This document shows positions 31,600 to 40,031 of a DNA stretch of 55,740 nt, in pieces. The stretch is from Bacillus paralicheniformis. Its GTDB lineage: Bacteria > Bacillota > Bacilli > Bacillales > Bacillaceae. The stretch spans positions 1-55,740 of the forward strand of contig NZ_LBMN02000034.1 of the NCBI RefSeq assembly GCF_001042485.2, in the 5' to 3' direction. The first letter of the stretch is position 1. Each line of letters begins with the position of its first letter. The notes under the pieces were generated by a model that had not been told where the DNA came from, did no database searches, and saw only the letters and a program-made list of their open reading frames with translations. Position numbers and translations under genes: made by a program.

Positions 31600-33058
31600 A
31601 ATCACGGTAGTCGGCCTGGGGGCAGGCGATATGAATCAATTAACCCTCGGTGTATATAAACGGCTCACACAAGCGGAGGTTCTTTATGTCAGGACGAAAG
31701 ACCATCCGTTAATAGAAGACCTGAAAAAAGAAATAGCTGAGATTCATTTTTTTGATGAGGTCTATGAAAAGCATGATCAATTCGAAGATGTTTACGAGGA
31801 GATCGTAGAGCGGCTGTTTGAGGAGGCGAAGCAGCGCGATGTGCTCTATGCCGTTCCGGGCCATCCGTTCGTCGCTGAAAAAACGGTTCAGCTTTTGCTT
31901 GAGAGGCGGGGCGCTCATCAGGCCGATGTCGTTGTCGAGGGAGGCCACAGCTTTATTGATGCGACATTAAATGCTTTGCAGATCGATCCGATTGACGGGT
32001 TTCAGTTTGTCGACGCCGTCCGGTTTTCCGCTGACGAAGTCGAGCTCCGTCATCATTTGATTATTTGCCAGGTATATGATCAAATGACGGCATCAGAGGT
32101 CAAACTGACGTTGATGGAAAAGCTCCCTGATGACTATGAAGTCGTCATTGTCACAGCGGCCGGAAGCAGTATGCAAGACATTCGGACAGTGCCTCTTTAC
32201 GAATTGGACAGAAGTGTCGGTATCAATAATTTAACGAGCGTCTACGTTCCGCCGGTCAAAGACGAGGAGGTTCTGTACCAGGAATTTTCGATGTTCCGCA
32301 GCGTCATCAGGAAGCTGCGCGGACCGGACGGCTGCCCGTGGGATCGGAAACAAACCCATGAATCGCTCAAAAAATACTTAATTGAAGAATGCTATGAGGT
32401 GCTCGAGGCGATTGATGAAGAAGATCCCGACCACCTTGTTGAGGAGCTCGGCGATGTGATGCTCCAAGTTCTGCTGCATGCGCAGATCGGCGAGGATGAC
32501 GGTCTTTTTACAATTGACGATGTGATTCGCGGCATTACGGCAAAAATGATCAGAAGGCATCCGCATGTCTTCGGAGAAGTATCTGTTCGTGATGAGGCCG
32601 ACGTCATGGTAAACTGGGAAGAGATCAAGAAACAGGAGAAACAAGCGGACGATCCATCCCTTCTCGACGACATTCCAAAGCCGCTGCCTGCTTTGTCAAA
32701 AGCGAACAAGCTTCAGAAAAAGGCGGCAAAGACCGGATTCGACTGGTCGAATGTCCAGGATATTTGGGATAAAGTTCACGAGGAAATGAAAGAATTTTCT
32801 TCAGAAATTTCCGAAGCCGAACAGTCCAGCAAAAAAATGAAAGAAGAGTTCGGCGACCTTTTATTCGCTCTCGTCAACATCGGCCGGTTTTATAAAATTG
32901 AACCGGAAGAAGCCCTGGCGATGACAAATGCCAAGTTTTACAGAAGGTTCACGCATATTGAACAATCTGCAAAGCGCATGGGCAAGGATCTGGAAAGTAT
33001 GACGCTTGAAGAAATGGACGAATTGTGGAATGAAGCGAAAGACATTGAAAGGAGCTGA
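31589..33058 (+). CDS. yabN: YabN: tetrapyrrole-methylase-like / MazG fusion protein
   Basis: 489 residues, same as B. subtilis. Residues ~1-220 are a SAM-dependent tetrapyrrole methylase-type domain (VVGLGAGDMNQLTLGVYKRL; YAVPGHPFVAEKT). Residues ~230-489 hold a MazG NTP pyrophosphohydrolase module with EECYEVLEAIDEEDPDHLVEE-type metal-binding helices and a second degenerate helix pair (KEEFGDLLFALVNIGRF). House-cleaning hydrolysis of nucleotides is expected from MazG; the methylase-like half has no known substrate. It is followed 6 bases later by rqcP. Confidence 0.93.
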   Translation: MAGKITVVGLGAGDMNQLTLGVYKRLTQAEVLYVRTKDHPLIEDLKKEIAEIHFFDEVYEKHDQFEDVYEEIVERLFEEAKQRDVLYAVPGHPFVAEKTVQLLLERRGAHQADVVVEGGHSFIDATLNALQIDPIDGFQFVDAVRFSADEVELRHHLIICQVYDQMTASEVKLTLMEKLPDDYEVVIVTAAGSSMQDIRTVPLYELDRSVGINNLTSVYVPPVKDEEVLYQEFSMFRSVIRKLRGPDGCPWDRKQTHESLKKYLIEECYEVLEAIDEEDPDHLVEELGDVMLQVLLHAQIGEDDGLFTIDDVIRGITAKMIRRHPHVFGEVSVRDEADVMVNWEEIKKQEKQADDPSLLDDIPKPLPALSKANKLQKKAAKTGFDWSNVQDIWDKVHEEMKEFSSEISEAEQSSKKMKEEFGDLLFALVNIGRFYKIEPEEALAMTNAKFYRRFTHIEQSAKRMGKDLESMTLEEMDELWNEAKDIERS

Positions 33059-33064
33059 CAAGTG

Positions 33065-33328
33065 ATGAGACTCGACAAATTTCTCAAAGTATCAAGGCTG
33101 ATTAAAAGACGGACGCTTGCAAAAGAAGTGGCTGACCAGGGAAGAATTTCGATCAATGGCCAGCAGGCGAAAGCAACCTCTGTTGTCAAAGCGGGAGACG
33201 AGCTTGCGGTGCGTTTTGGCCAAAAGCTTGTAACCGTCAAAGTCAATGAATTGAAGGATACGACAAAAAAAGAAGAAGCCGCTGATATGTATACCGTTCT
33301 CAAAGAAGAGAAGCTGGGAGGAGAATAG
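33065..33328 (+). CDS. rqcP: Ribosome quality-control factor RqcP (YabO)
   Basis: 87 residues; the whole protein is an S4 RNA-binding domain (MRLDKFLKVSRLIKRRTLAKE, homologous to Hsp15). With RqcH it sustains C-terminal poly-alanine tailing on stalled 50S subunits by stabilising the P-site peptidyl-tRNA. Start at ATG 33065; the adjacent GTG 33062 would be slightly better spaced (7 bases) from GGAG at 33051. Member of the yabM-yabN-rqcP run; yabP is next, behind a sigma-E-like promoter. Confidence 0.94.
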   Translation: MRLDKFLKVSRLIKRRTLAKEVADQGRISINGQQAKATSVVKAGDELAVRFGQKLVTVKVNELKDTTKKEEAADMYTVLKEEKLGGE

Positions 33329-33354
33329 GCTTGTTCTAAAAAAATCCCCCGTCT

Positions 33355-33362
33355 CATACAAT
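33355..33362 (+). promoter_or_regulatory. Candidate sigma-E -10 of yabP
   Basis: CATACAAT is a perfect sigma-E -10. The -35 region is A-rich and not diagnostic. yabP-yabQ are known sigma-E genes. Confidence 0.55.
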
Positions 33363-33404
33363 GCAGTATCGAATCTTTAGTATGAGGATATGGGGGATGA
33401 ATCG

Positions 33405-33713
33405 ATGAATGTATATTATGATCAGCACAACCCTTCCGGCGGGGCATCTGGTCCTGAACATAATGTGACGATGAAGGGCCGCAAGCTGCTGGATATATCC
33501 GGTGTCAAACAGGTCGAGAGCTTTGACAATGAGGAATTCTTACTTGAGACGGTCATGGGCATGCTGGCAGTCAGAGGCGAAAACCTGCAGATGAAGAATC
33601 TCGATGTGGAAAAAGGCGTTGTCTCCATCAAGGGAAGAGTGCTTGATCTCGTCTATTTGGATGAGCAGCAGGGGGAGAAAGCTAAAGGATTTTTTAGCAA
33701 GTTGTTTAAATGA
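33405..33713 (+). CDS. yabP: Spore-formation protein YabP (YabP/YqfC family)
   Basis: 102 residues (B. subtilis about 100), YabP family, needed for normal spore cortex formation in the mother cell. No catalytic motif; the conserved core MKGRKLLDISGVKQVESFDN (~24-43) and NLDVEKGVVSIKGRV are visible. ATG 33405 is chosen since GGGGGATGA lies just upstream. It overlaps yabQ by 4 bases (ATGA). Confidence 0.93.
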   Translation: MNVYYDQHNPSGGASGPEHNVTMKGRKLLDISGVKQVESFDNEEFLLETVMGMLAVRGENLQMKNLDVEKGVVSIKGRVLDLVYLDEQQGEKAKGFFSKLFK

Positions 33714-34336
33714 CGCTGACCACTCAGTTCTATACGATGCTGGCCATGGCCGGAATGGGGGCATGGCTTGGCGCTTCCCTTGACACCTACACCCGTTTCG
33801 TTGTCCGCTCGAAAACAGCAAGGTGGCTGTTGTTTCTCCATGACTTTTTGTTTTGGGTGGTACAAGGTCTCCTTTTTTTCTATGTTTTGCTGAGCGTGAA
33901 TGAAGGGGAATTCCGAATTTATATCTTTCTGGCGGTCATGCTTGGATTTGCCGCTTATCAAAGCCTTTTTAAGCAGATCTATATCAAGCTTTTGGAATGG
34001 ATGATTTCCTTTTTCATATTCATCTCCAGGCTGGTCTCAAAGATGATGCAGATGATGGTGTTTCGGCCTGTTGTATGGACGTTTCAAGCTATTTTTGCCA
34101 TCATTCTTTTTACAATGAGAAATATCTATGTTCTTTTTCGTTTTTTTGCGGTATGTTTATATAAGATATTAAAATTTGCAGGATATCCGATTTATTTTAT
34201 ACTATATCAATGCTGCAGGCTTCTTCCCGCCCCGGTTCGGGGATTGTTGAGACGCTTTTTGCAAAAAGGAGCAGGATTTTTCGAAAAGGGGAAGAAACTA
34301 TTCATAACAATTAAGGCAAAACTTTTAAAAAAATGA
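33710..34336 (+). CDS. yabQ: Spore cortex membrane protein YabQ
   Basis: 208 residues (B. subtilis about 211). Polytopic: hydrophobic segments at roughly 5-25, 38-60, 68-85 and 100-160, with a basic C-terminus. Required for cortex formation and located in the outer forespore membrane in B. subtilis. Translationally coupled to yabP by a 4-base overlap; divIC follows after 16 bases, so sporulation transcripts may also feed divIC. Confidence 0.92.
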   Translation: MTLTTQFYTMLAMAGMGAWLGASLDTYTRFVVRSKTARWLLFLHDFLFWVVQGLLFFYVLLSVNEGEFRIYIFLAVMLGFAAYQSLFKQIYIKLLEWMISFFIFISRLVSKMMQMMVFRPVVWTFQAIFAIILFTMRNIYVLFRFFAVCLYKILKFAGYPIYFILYQCCRLLPAPVRGLLRRFLQKGAGFFEKGKKLFITIKAKLLKK

Positions 34337-34352
34337 GGGGAGGCCGTCTGGA

Positions 34353-34730
34353 ATGAATGATCCCATGAGACGCAACATATCGCAAATACAGAACGAATAC
34401 AAAGAGCAGATGGAGCGAAAACAGCAGCAGCTGAAAAGAAAAAGACGCGGTCTATACAGACGGTTGATGGTTTTCGGCGCCGTTGTGCTGCTGTCGGCGA
34501 TTGTGATTGTCAGTTCTCTTTGGTCGCAGACTTCGGATATCAGCGCGAAGCAAGAGAAGAAAGAAGACCTTTTGAAACAATTGGAACAACTGGAAGCAAA
34601 AAAATCGGATTTGAAAGATGAGATTGTGAAATTAAAGGATGAGGACTACGTTGCAGAGCTTGCCAGAAAGGATTATTACCTCTCAAAAGATGGCGAAATC
34701 ATCTTCAAGTTTGAAGATAAGAGCAAGTAG
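34353..34730 (+). CDS. divIC: Cell-division protein DivIC
   Basis: 125 residues, same as B. subtilis. Bitopic division protein (FtsB-like) of the DivIB-DivIC-FtsL complex, essential for septum formation. A short basic cytoplasmic N-terminus (~1-37), one transmembrane segment (~38-60), and an extracytoplasmic leucine-rich coiled coil (~65-100). GAGGGGAGG before ATG. Confidence 0.96.
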   Translation: MNDPMRRNISQIQNEYKEQMERKQQQLKRKRRGLYRRLMVFGAVVLLSAIVIVSSLWSQTSDISAKQEKKEDLLKQLEQLEAKKSDLKDEIVKLKDEDYVAELARKDYYLSKDGEIIFKFEDKSK

Positions 34731-34735
34731 CCTTG

Positions 34736-34765
34736 TTGACACTTATTTTTTTCTTTATGTATAAT
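34736..34765 (+). promoter_or_regulatory. Sigma-A promoter of yabR
   Basis: Perfect TTGACA (34736-34741) and TATAAT (34760-34765) with an 18-base spacer, directly after divIC. Confidence 0.9.
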
Positions 34766-34809
34766 TAAACAAATGATCTTTTTTAAGTCTAAGGAGGAGC
34801 ACTTTTTTT

Positions 34810-35208
34810 ATGTCGATTGAAGTTGGCAGCAAGTTGCAAGGGAAAGTAACAGGTATTACAAATTTCGGAGCGTTTGTTGAACTGCCTGGAGGATCAACAG
34901 GTCTTGTTCATATTAGCGAAGTAGCCGATAACTACGTGAAGGACATTAATGATCATCTGAAGGTTGGTGATCAAGTAGAAGTTAAAGTCATCAATGTTGA
35001 GAAAGATGGGAAAATCGGCTTGTCGATCAAAAAGGCTGTAGACCGTCCTCAATCATCAAGACCTGCGAGACCTAAAAATGATTTCCGCTCTAAAGAAACG
35101 TTTGAACAGAAAATGAATAAGTTTTTAAAAGACAGTGAAGATCGCTTATCGTCTCTAAAACGCAACACGGAATCAAAACGTGGAGGGCGCGGAGCAAGAA
35201 GAGGTTAA
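34810..35208 (+). CDS. yabR: S1-domain RNA-binding protein YabR
   Basis: 132 residues (B. subtilis about 128). The N-terminal S1 domain (~1-72, VGSKLQGKVTGITNFGAFVE and VHISEVADNYV) resembles the S1 domain of PNPase and general stress protein 13; the C-terminal half is basic and rich in Arg/Ser/Lys. Probably binds RNA or ribosomes; no specific role is established. Strong own promoter and optimal SD AAGGAGGAG. Confidence 0.93.
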   Translation: MSIEVGSKLQGKVTGITNFGAFVELPGGSTGLVHISEVADNYVKDINDHLKVGDQVEVKVINVEKDGKIGLSIKKAVDRPQSSRPARPKNDFRSKETFEQKMNKFLKDSEDRLSSLKRNTESKRGGRGARRG

Positions 35209-35230
35209 CTTGCTGCTTTCTATATATACG

Positions 35231-35265
35231 AAAGGCATTCGTCTTATCCCAACGGATGCCTTTTT
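35231..35265 (+). terminator. yabR terminator
   Basis: AAAGGCAT / ATGCCTTT hairpin followed by a T run. Confidence 0.85.
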
Positions 35266-35297
35266 ATTGTCTTATAAAATTTTTATTAAAATTTCTA

Positions 35298-35326
35298 TTG
35301 ACGGATAGGACAATCCTTTGTATTAT
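35298..35326 (+). promoter_or_regulatory. Promoter of the tRNA-Met/tRNA-Glu pair
   Basis: TTGACG (35298-35303), 17-base spacer, TATTAT (35321-35326), about 30 bases before tRNA-Met. Confidence 0.8.
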
Positions 35327-35358
35327 AGAACTTGTGCGTTAAAAGAAATCAACAACAT

Positions 35359-35432
35359 GGCGGTGTAGCTCAGCTGGCTAGAGCGTACGGTTCATACCCG
35401 TGAGGTCGGGGGTTCGATCCCCTCCGCCGCTA
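35359..35432 (+). tRNA. tRNA-Met (CAT), elongator
   Basis: 74 bases folding into a normal cloverleaf: acceptor GGCGGTG/CGCCGCT (two G-T pairs), D arm GCTC...GAGC, anticodon loop TTCATAC with CAT, T arm GGGGGTTCGATCCCCTC. The anticodon stem lacks the three G-C pairs and the 1-72 mismatch typical of initiator tRNA, so it is the elongator. The sequence matches the B. subtilis elongator Met tRNA as I recall it. CCA is not encoded. Confidence 0.95.
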
Positions 35433-35442
35433 CTTATATGAA

Positions 35443-35514
35443 GGCCCGTTGGTCAAGTGGTTAAGACACCGCCCTTTCACGGCGGTAACACGGGTTCGAA
35501 TCCCGTACGGGTCA
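35443..35514 (+). tRNA. tRNA-Glu (TTC)
   Basis: 72 bases: acceptor GGCCCGT/ACGGGTC, D arm with GTTAAGAC, anticodon stem-loop CCGCC-CTTTCAC-GGCGG with anticodon TTC, T arm ACGGGTTCGAATCCCGT. CCA is not encoded. It lies 10 bases after tRNA-Met and the two form one transcript ended by a strong terminator. Confidence 0.96.
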
Positions 35515-35520
35515 TTCCGG

Positions 35521-35550
35521 AAACCGGCTTCTTCTGAAGCCGGTTTTTTT
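35521..35550 (+). terminator. tRNA operon terminator
   Basis: AAACCGGCTTC / GAAGCCGGTTT hairpin followed by T7. Confidence 0.93.
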
Positions 35551-35623
35551 GCTGCATAAAAATACGCAAAATAACGGGAATGGACTCGACTTATCAAGAG
35601 TGATTGAAGCATGCTACAAAAAG

Positions 35624-35689
35624 CGTCGAACAGTTCTTTGAATTCATTACCTTCTTTTGACAAAATCCTATTTCATCTTTCGTTATAAT
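35624..35689 (+). promoter_or_regulatory. spoIIE promoter, Spo0A-activated
   Basis: TTGACA (35657-35662) and TATAAT (35684-35689) are separated by 21 bases, the unusually long spacer known for spoIIE, where Spo0A-P compensates. CGTCGAA (35624-35630) is a one-mismatch 0A-box, and TTTTGACAAAA overlaps the -35 as a degenerate box. Confidence 0.8.
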
Positions 35690-35724
35690 GGCAAGCAACG
35701 AATAAACGAGTGGGAGATGAGAGC

Positions 35725-38214
35725 ATGGAAAAAGCGGAAAGAAGAGTGAACAGCCCAATAGCTGGACCTGTTGTTCAAAAATTGTATTCATGGATTGGCA
35801 GCACGACGAAGCTTGTAATGCAGCATTTATATTCCCTCTTTTTTTATAAAGGGCTGATCTATATGATCATCGGTTTTTTATTGGGACGAGCCTTCATTCT
35901 GTCAGAGGTCATTCCCTTTGCCCTTCCATTTTTCGGAGCGATGCTTTTAATTAAAAAAGATAAAGCTTTTCTTGCATGCCTGGCACTTCTTGCCGGGGCT
36001 CTGAGCATATCGCCTCAGCATTCGCTGTTCGTGCTTGCGGCTCTGTTTGCATTTGCGATATGTTCCAAAATGACGTCTCTTATTATAAAAGATCGCGTCA
36101 GAACGCTGCCTGTCGTCGTCTTTTTAGCGATGGCTGTGACAAGATGCGGATTCGTATATGCCGAATACGGAACGGTTTCGGGTTATCACTATATTATGGC
36201 TTTTGTTGAAGCCGGGTTATCGTTTATCCTCACACTGATTTTTTTGCAAAGCCTGCCGATTGTTACATCAAAGCGGGCGAAACAGTCGCTGAAAATTGAA
36301 GAGATCATTTGTTTTATGATTTTAATCGCTTCTGTTCTCACAGGTTTGACAGGCGTTTCTTTTCAAGGCATGCAGGCTGAACTGATATTGGCCCGTTATG
36401 TCGTGCTCGCTTTCGCGTTCATCGGGGGCGCGAGCATCGGCTGTACAGTCGGTGTTGTGACCGGGCTGATCCTCAGCCTTTCAAATATCGGCAATTTATA
36501 TCAGATGAGCCTGCTGGCTTTTTCAGGCCTTCTCGGCGGTTTGTTAAAAGAAGGAAAAAAGTTCGGTGCTGCGGTCGGCTTATTGATCGGATCTCTATTG
36601 ATTTCTCTGTACGGAGAAGGTTCAGCTGAACTTGTGCCGACGCTTTATGAATCACTGATTGCAATCGGTCTGTTCCTTTTAACCCCTCAGTCGATTACGA
36701 AAAAAGTGGCTAAGTATATACCGGGAACGACTGAACACGCTCAGGAACAGCAGCAATATGCAAGAAAAATCCGCGATGTCACCGCGCAGAAGGTCGATCA
36801 GTTTTCGAGTGTTTTTCACGCATTATCCGAAAGCTTCGCTACCTTTTATCATTCGGTTCCGGATGATGAAGGAAAAGAAAAAGAGATCGATCTGTTTTTG
36901 AGCACTGTAACAGAACACTCCTGCCAGTCCTGTTATAAAAAAAACAAGTGCTGGGTTCAGAACTTTGATAAAACATATGACTTGATGAAACGAGTTATGC
37001 AGGAAACAGAAGAAAAGCAATATTTTAAAAACCGCAAGCTGAAAAAGGAGTTTCATCAGCACTGCTCCAAATCAAAGCAAGTAGAAGCGCTGATGGAAGA
37101 CGAGCTGTCTCATTTTAGGGCAAACCAGACATTAAAACAAAAGGTGCATGACAGCAGGCGTCTCGTCGCAGAGCAACTGCTCGGGGTTTCTCAGGTCATG
37201 GCGGACTTTTCTCGGGAAATAAAAAGGGAGAGGGAGCAGCATTTTATTCAAGAAGAACAAATTCGGGATGCGCTGCAGCATTTCGGCATTGAAATTCAAC
37301 AAGTCGAAATTTACAGCCTAGAGCAGGGAAATATCGATATCGAAATGAGTATCCCGTATTGCAACGGCCACGGGGAGTGTGAAAAAATCATCGCTCCGAT
37401 GCTGTCCGATATTTTGGAAGAACAAATTATCGTCAAAGCGGAACAGTGCGCCGGCCATCCGAATGGATATTGTCATGTTGCTTTCGGTTCGGCGAAGTCA
37501 TACAGGGTGGTGACGGGAGCCGCACATGCAGCAAAAGGAGGAGGGCTTGTCTCCGGCGACAGCTACAATATGATGGAGCTCGGCACCGGCAAATATGCGG
37601 CCGCCATCAGCGATGGTATGGGAAATGGCGCAAGGGCCCATTTTGAAAGCAATGAGACGATCAAGCTGTTGGAAAAGATTCTTCAGTCGGGCATCGACGA
37701 AAAAGTGGCGATTAAAACGATCAACAGCATTCTTTCATTAAGGACGACAGATGAAATATATTCGACATTGGATTTATCGGTCATCGATCTTCAGGATGCG
37801 AGCTGCAAGTTTTTGAAAATCGGCTCCACCCCGAGCTTTATTAAAAGAGGCGATCAGATTATCAAAGTGCAGGCCAGCAATCTGCCGATCGGCATCATTA
37901 CAGAATTCGATGTTGATGTAGTCAGCGAGCAATTAAAAGCGGGAGACCTTTTGATCATGATGAGCGACGGAATCTTTGAAGGGCCTAGACATGTTGAAAA
38001 TCATGATCTGTGGATGAAGCGTAAATTGAAATCTCTGAAAACCGAGGAGCCGCAGGAAATCGCCGACTTGATCATGGAAGAAGTGATTCGGACAAGGTCG
38101 GGTCTGATTGAGGACGATATGACGGTGATTGTTATCAAGCTGGACCATAATACGCCAAAGTGGGCCTCCATTCCGGCGCCGTCTTTTTTCCAAAAGAATC
38201 AAGAGATTTCTTAG
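35725..38214 (+). CDS. spoIIE: Stage II sporulation protein E (PP2C phosphatase)
   Basis: Dephosphorylates SpoIIAA in the forespore to release sigma-F, and interacts with FtsZ to place the polar septum. 829 residues (B. subtilis 827). About ten transmembrane segments (~45-330), a central FtsZ-interacting/oligomerisation region (~330-590), and a C-terminal PP2C domain (~590-829) with metal ligands in VSGDSY (~residue 612) and ISDGMGNGARA (Asp630). ATG 35725 is chosen for the SD GTGGGAGATGAGAGC just before it. Confidence 0.97.
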   Translation: MEKAERRVNSPIAGPVVQKLYSWIGSTTKLVMQHLYSLFFYKGLIYMIIGFLLGRAFILSEVIPFALPFFGAMLLIKKDKAFLACLALLAGALSISPQHSLFVLAALFAFAICSKMTSLIIKDRVRTLPVVVFLAMAVTRCGFVYAEYGTVSGYHYIMAFVEAGLSFILTLIFLQSLPIVTSKRAKQSLKIEEIICFMILIASVLTGLTGVSFQGMQAELILARYVVLAFAFIGGASIGCTVGVVTGLILSLSNIGNLYQMSLLAFSGLLGGLLKEGKKFGAAVGLLIGSLLISLYGEGSAELVPTLYESLIAIGLFLLTPQSITKKVAKYIPGTTEHAQEQQQYARKIRDVTAQKVDQFSSVFHALSESFATFYHSVPDDEGKEKEIDLFLSTVTEHSCQSCYKKNKCWVQNFDKTYDLMKRVMQETEEKQYFKNRKLKKEFHQHCSKSKQVEALMEDELSHFRANQTLKQKVHDSRRLVAEQLLGVSQVMADFSREIKREREQHFIQEEQIRDALQHFGIEIQQVEIYSLEQGNIDIEMSIPYCNGHGECEKIIAPMLSDILEEQIIVKAEQCAGHPNGYCHVAFGSAKSYRVVTGAAHAAKGGGLVSGDSYNMMELGTGKYAAAISDGMGNGARAHFESNETIKLLEKILQSGIDEKVAIKTINSILSLRTTDEIYSTLDLSVIDLQDASCKFLKIGSTPSFIKRGDQIIKVQASNLPIGIITEFDVDVVSEQLKAGDLLIMMSDGIFEGPRHVENHDLWMKRKLKSLKTEEPQEIADLIMEEVIRTRSGLIEDDMTVIVIKLDHNTPKWASIPAPSFFQKNQEIS

Positions 38215-38219
38215 CCTTC

Positions 38220-38249
38220 GTATAAATCAAATTTCTTCTGGCGATGATG
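38220..38249 (+). promoter_or_regulatory. Candidate sigma-F promoter of yabS-yabT
   Basis: GTATA (38220-38224) and GGCGATGATG (38240-38249; one mismatch to GGNNANAHTR) are 15 bases apart, the same geometry as csfB and fin. yabT is a sigma-F gene in B. subtilis. Confidence 0.45.
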
Positions 38250-38290
38250 GAACTAAATCAAGATATCTTTGTCCAGGAGGAATAAAAACG

Positions 38291-39028
38291 ATGAAAAAGG
38301 GGCACTTGAATCAAATCCTGCTTTTGACGGACGGCTGTTCAAACCGCGGCGAAGACCCGCAGGCCATGGCCGCCTTTGCGAAGGAGCAGGGAATTACCGT
38401 GAATGTGATTGGGATTATGGACGAGCATGAAATGGATCAGGAGGCGATGAAAGAAGTTGAAGGGATCGCCCTCGCAGGCGGGGGAGTTCACCAGGTTGTT
38501 TACGCGTCGCAGCTGTCGCAGACTGTTCAAATGGTGACAAAAAAGGCGATGACGCAAACCCTTCAAGGCGTTGTCAATAGTGAGCTCAAACAAATTCTCG
38601 GCAAGCATACCGAAATGGATGAACTGCCTCCTGATAAACGCGGTGAAGTTATGGAAGTCGTAGATGAGCTCGGCGAGACCGTACATCTTCATGTATTGGT
38701 TCTTGTCGATACAAGCGCGAGCATGAATCCGAAGCTGCCGACTGTTAAAGAAGCATTGATAGACCTTTCCATCAGTCTCAATTCAAGAATCGGCGAAAAT
38801 GAATTTGCGATGCTTATATTTCCCGGGAAAAAACAAGAGGTCGAGCTTGTGCTTGATTGGACCCCGAAGTTTGAATCTCTTTCTTCAATATTTTCCAAGC
38901 TTTCAGCCGGCGGCATTACGCCGACAGGACCCGCAATACGAGAGGCGATTCAGCATTTTAACAAAATCGGCTCAAGAAGGAGAATGTTAGAAGACGATGA
39001 AAAACACTTCGACGAGTTTGGCGGCTAG
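38291..39028 (+). CDS. yabS: VWA-domain protein YabS
   Basis: 245 residues, same as B. subtilis YabS. It looks like two von Willebrand A-type halves: an N-terminal ILLLTDGCSNRGEDP segment (~8-22) resembling the end of a VWA fold, then a fuller VWA with the MIDAS motif DTSAS (Asp140-Ser144) and TPTGPAI. Metal-dependent protein binding is likely; the partner is unknown. The neighbouring kinase gene yabT overlaps by 32 bases, so a kinase-VWA pair is suggested. ATG 38291 follows AGGAGG; a longer in-frame reading from 38129 would overlap spoIIE and lacks an SD. Confidence 0.9.
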   Translation: MKKGHLNQILLLTDGCSNRGEDPQAMAAFAKEQGITVNVIGIMDEHEMDQEAMKEVEGIALAGGGVHQVVYASQLSQTVQMVTKKAMTQTLQGVVNSELKQILGKHTEMDELPPDKRGEVMEVVDELGETVHLHVLVLVDTSASMNPKLPTVKEALIDLSISLNSRIGENEFAMLIFPGKKQEVELVLDWTPKFESLSSIFSKLSAGGITPTGPAIREAIQHFNKIGSRRRMLEDDEKHFDEFGG

Positions 39029-40031
39029 TCTAAAGCCGGGTGCAGCCGTTGTTGGAAAGTGGAACAATCATTCCTACAAGATCATCAGACAGCTTGGAAA
39101 AGGGGCGAATGGCGTTGTATATCTGGCCGATTCGGGAAAGGGCCGCGTTGCATTAAAAGTGAGCGATGACAGCCTGTCCATTACCTCGGAAGTGAATGTT
39201 CTGAAATCTTTCTCAAAGGCCCAGGCAAAAGCAATGGGGCCTTCTTTTTTTGATGTGGATGACATGATGGTTGCGGGTGCGGGCAAAAAACTTTCATTTT
39301 ATGTCATGGAATATATTGAAGGTCCGCTTCTTTTAAGATATGTAAACGAAAAAGGCGAGGAATGGATACCGGTGCTAATCAGCCAGCTTCTCTCAAGTTT
39401 GTCGGCCATTCATCGCGAAGGATGGGTGTTTGGAGATTTAAAGCCCGAGAATTTAATCGTGACGGGCCCGCCGCCGCAAATCCGCTGCATTGATGTGGGC
39501 GGGACGACAAAAGAAGGCCGGGCAATCAAGGAATATACAGAGTTTTTTGACAGAGGCTATTGGGAATTTGGAACCCGTAAGGCTGAGCCTTCGTATGATC
39601 TGTTTTCAGTCGCCATGATTATGGTGAACTGTGCGGTGAAAAAAGAATTTAAAAAGACAGCAAGACCTCAGGAACAGCTTATGTCAGTCATCGACGGACA
39701 GCCGTTTTTAAAGCGGTATAAGCCGGTTCTTGCTTCTGCTTTAAAAGGAAGCTATCGAACAGCTGATGAAATGAAGGGAGACCTCCTGGCAATCGGACGG
39801 CCGGCCAGAATGCAAAGCAGCCGCCAGTCGAGAACCGCCCGCTCTTCATCGGCATCCGCCCCGTCTCAAGGCCCGCGGCATAAGCGGGGGACGCCTCAGC
39901 AGCAAATGTTAAGAAGCGGGCGCAGAAAGCAAAGAAACAGTTCTAAATCCGGCGGTGTTTTTGAAACGCTGCTGATCGTCGTAAGCGTTCTTGCCCTTTA
40001 CTTTGCGTATATCGTTCTCTTTTTTATTTAG
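38997..40031 (+). CDS. yabT: Hanks-type Ser/Thr protein kinase YabT
   Basis: 344 residues (B. subtilis about 338). Kinase domain ~25-270: glycine loop QLGKGANGVVYLA, ATP Lys in VALKVSDD (~60), catalytic FGDLKPENL with Asp147, and CIDVGGT in the DFG position. A long Arg/Lys/Ser/Gln-rich linker (~265-320), the DNA-binding region of YabT, precedes a single C-terminal transmembrane helix (~322-344). No extracellular PASTA domain. In B. subtilis it is a forespore kinase activated by DNA that phosphorylates RecA. The ATG is about 13 bases from its SD, longer than usual. Confidence 0.94.
   Translation: MKNTSTSLAASLKPGAAVVGKWNNHSYKIIRQLGKGANGVVYLADSGKGRVALKVSDDSLSITSEVNVLKSFSKAQAKAMGPSFFDVDDMMVAGAGKKLSFYVMEYIEGPLLLRYVNEKGEEWIPVLISQLLSSLSAIHREGWVFGDLKPENLIVTGPPPQIRCIDVGGTTKEGRAIKEYTEFFDRGYWEFGTRKAEPSYDLFSVAMIMVNCAVKKEFKKTARPQEQLMSVIDGQPFLKRYKPVLASALKGSYRTADEMKGDLLAIGRPARMQSSRQSRTARSSSASAPSQGPRHKRGTPQQQMLRSGRRKQRNSSKSGGVFETLLIVVSVLALYFAYIVLFFI

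Noticed and set aside
35359..35432. tRNA-Met (CAT) as the lysidine-modified tRNA-Ile2, since tilS is nearby.
   Set aside because: Stem sequences match the elongator Met tRNA; the tRNA-Ile2 acceptor and T stems are different.
38129..38290. An in-frame extension of yabS that overlaps the end of spoIIE.
   Set aside because: ATG 38291 with AGGAGG upstream gives the expected 245 residues; the extension is a shadow of spoIIE.
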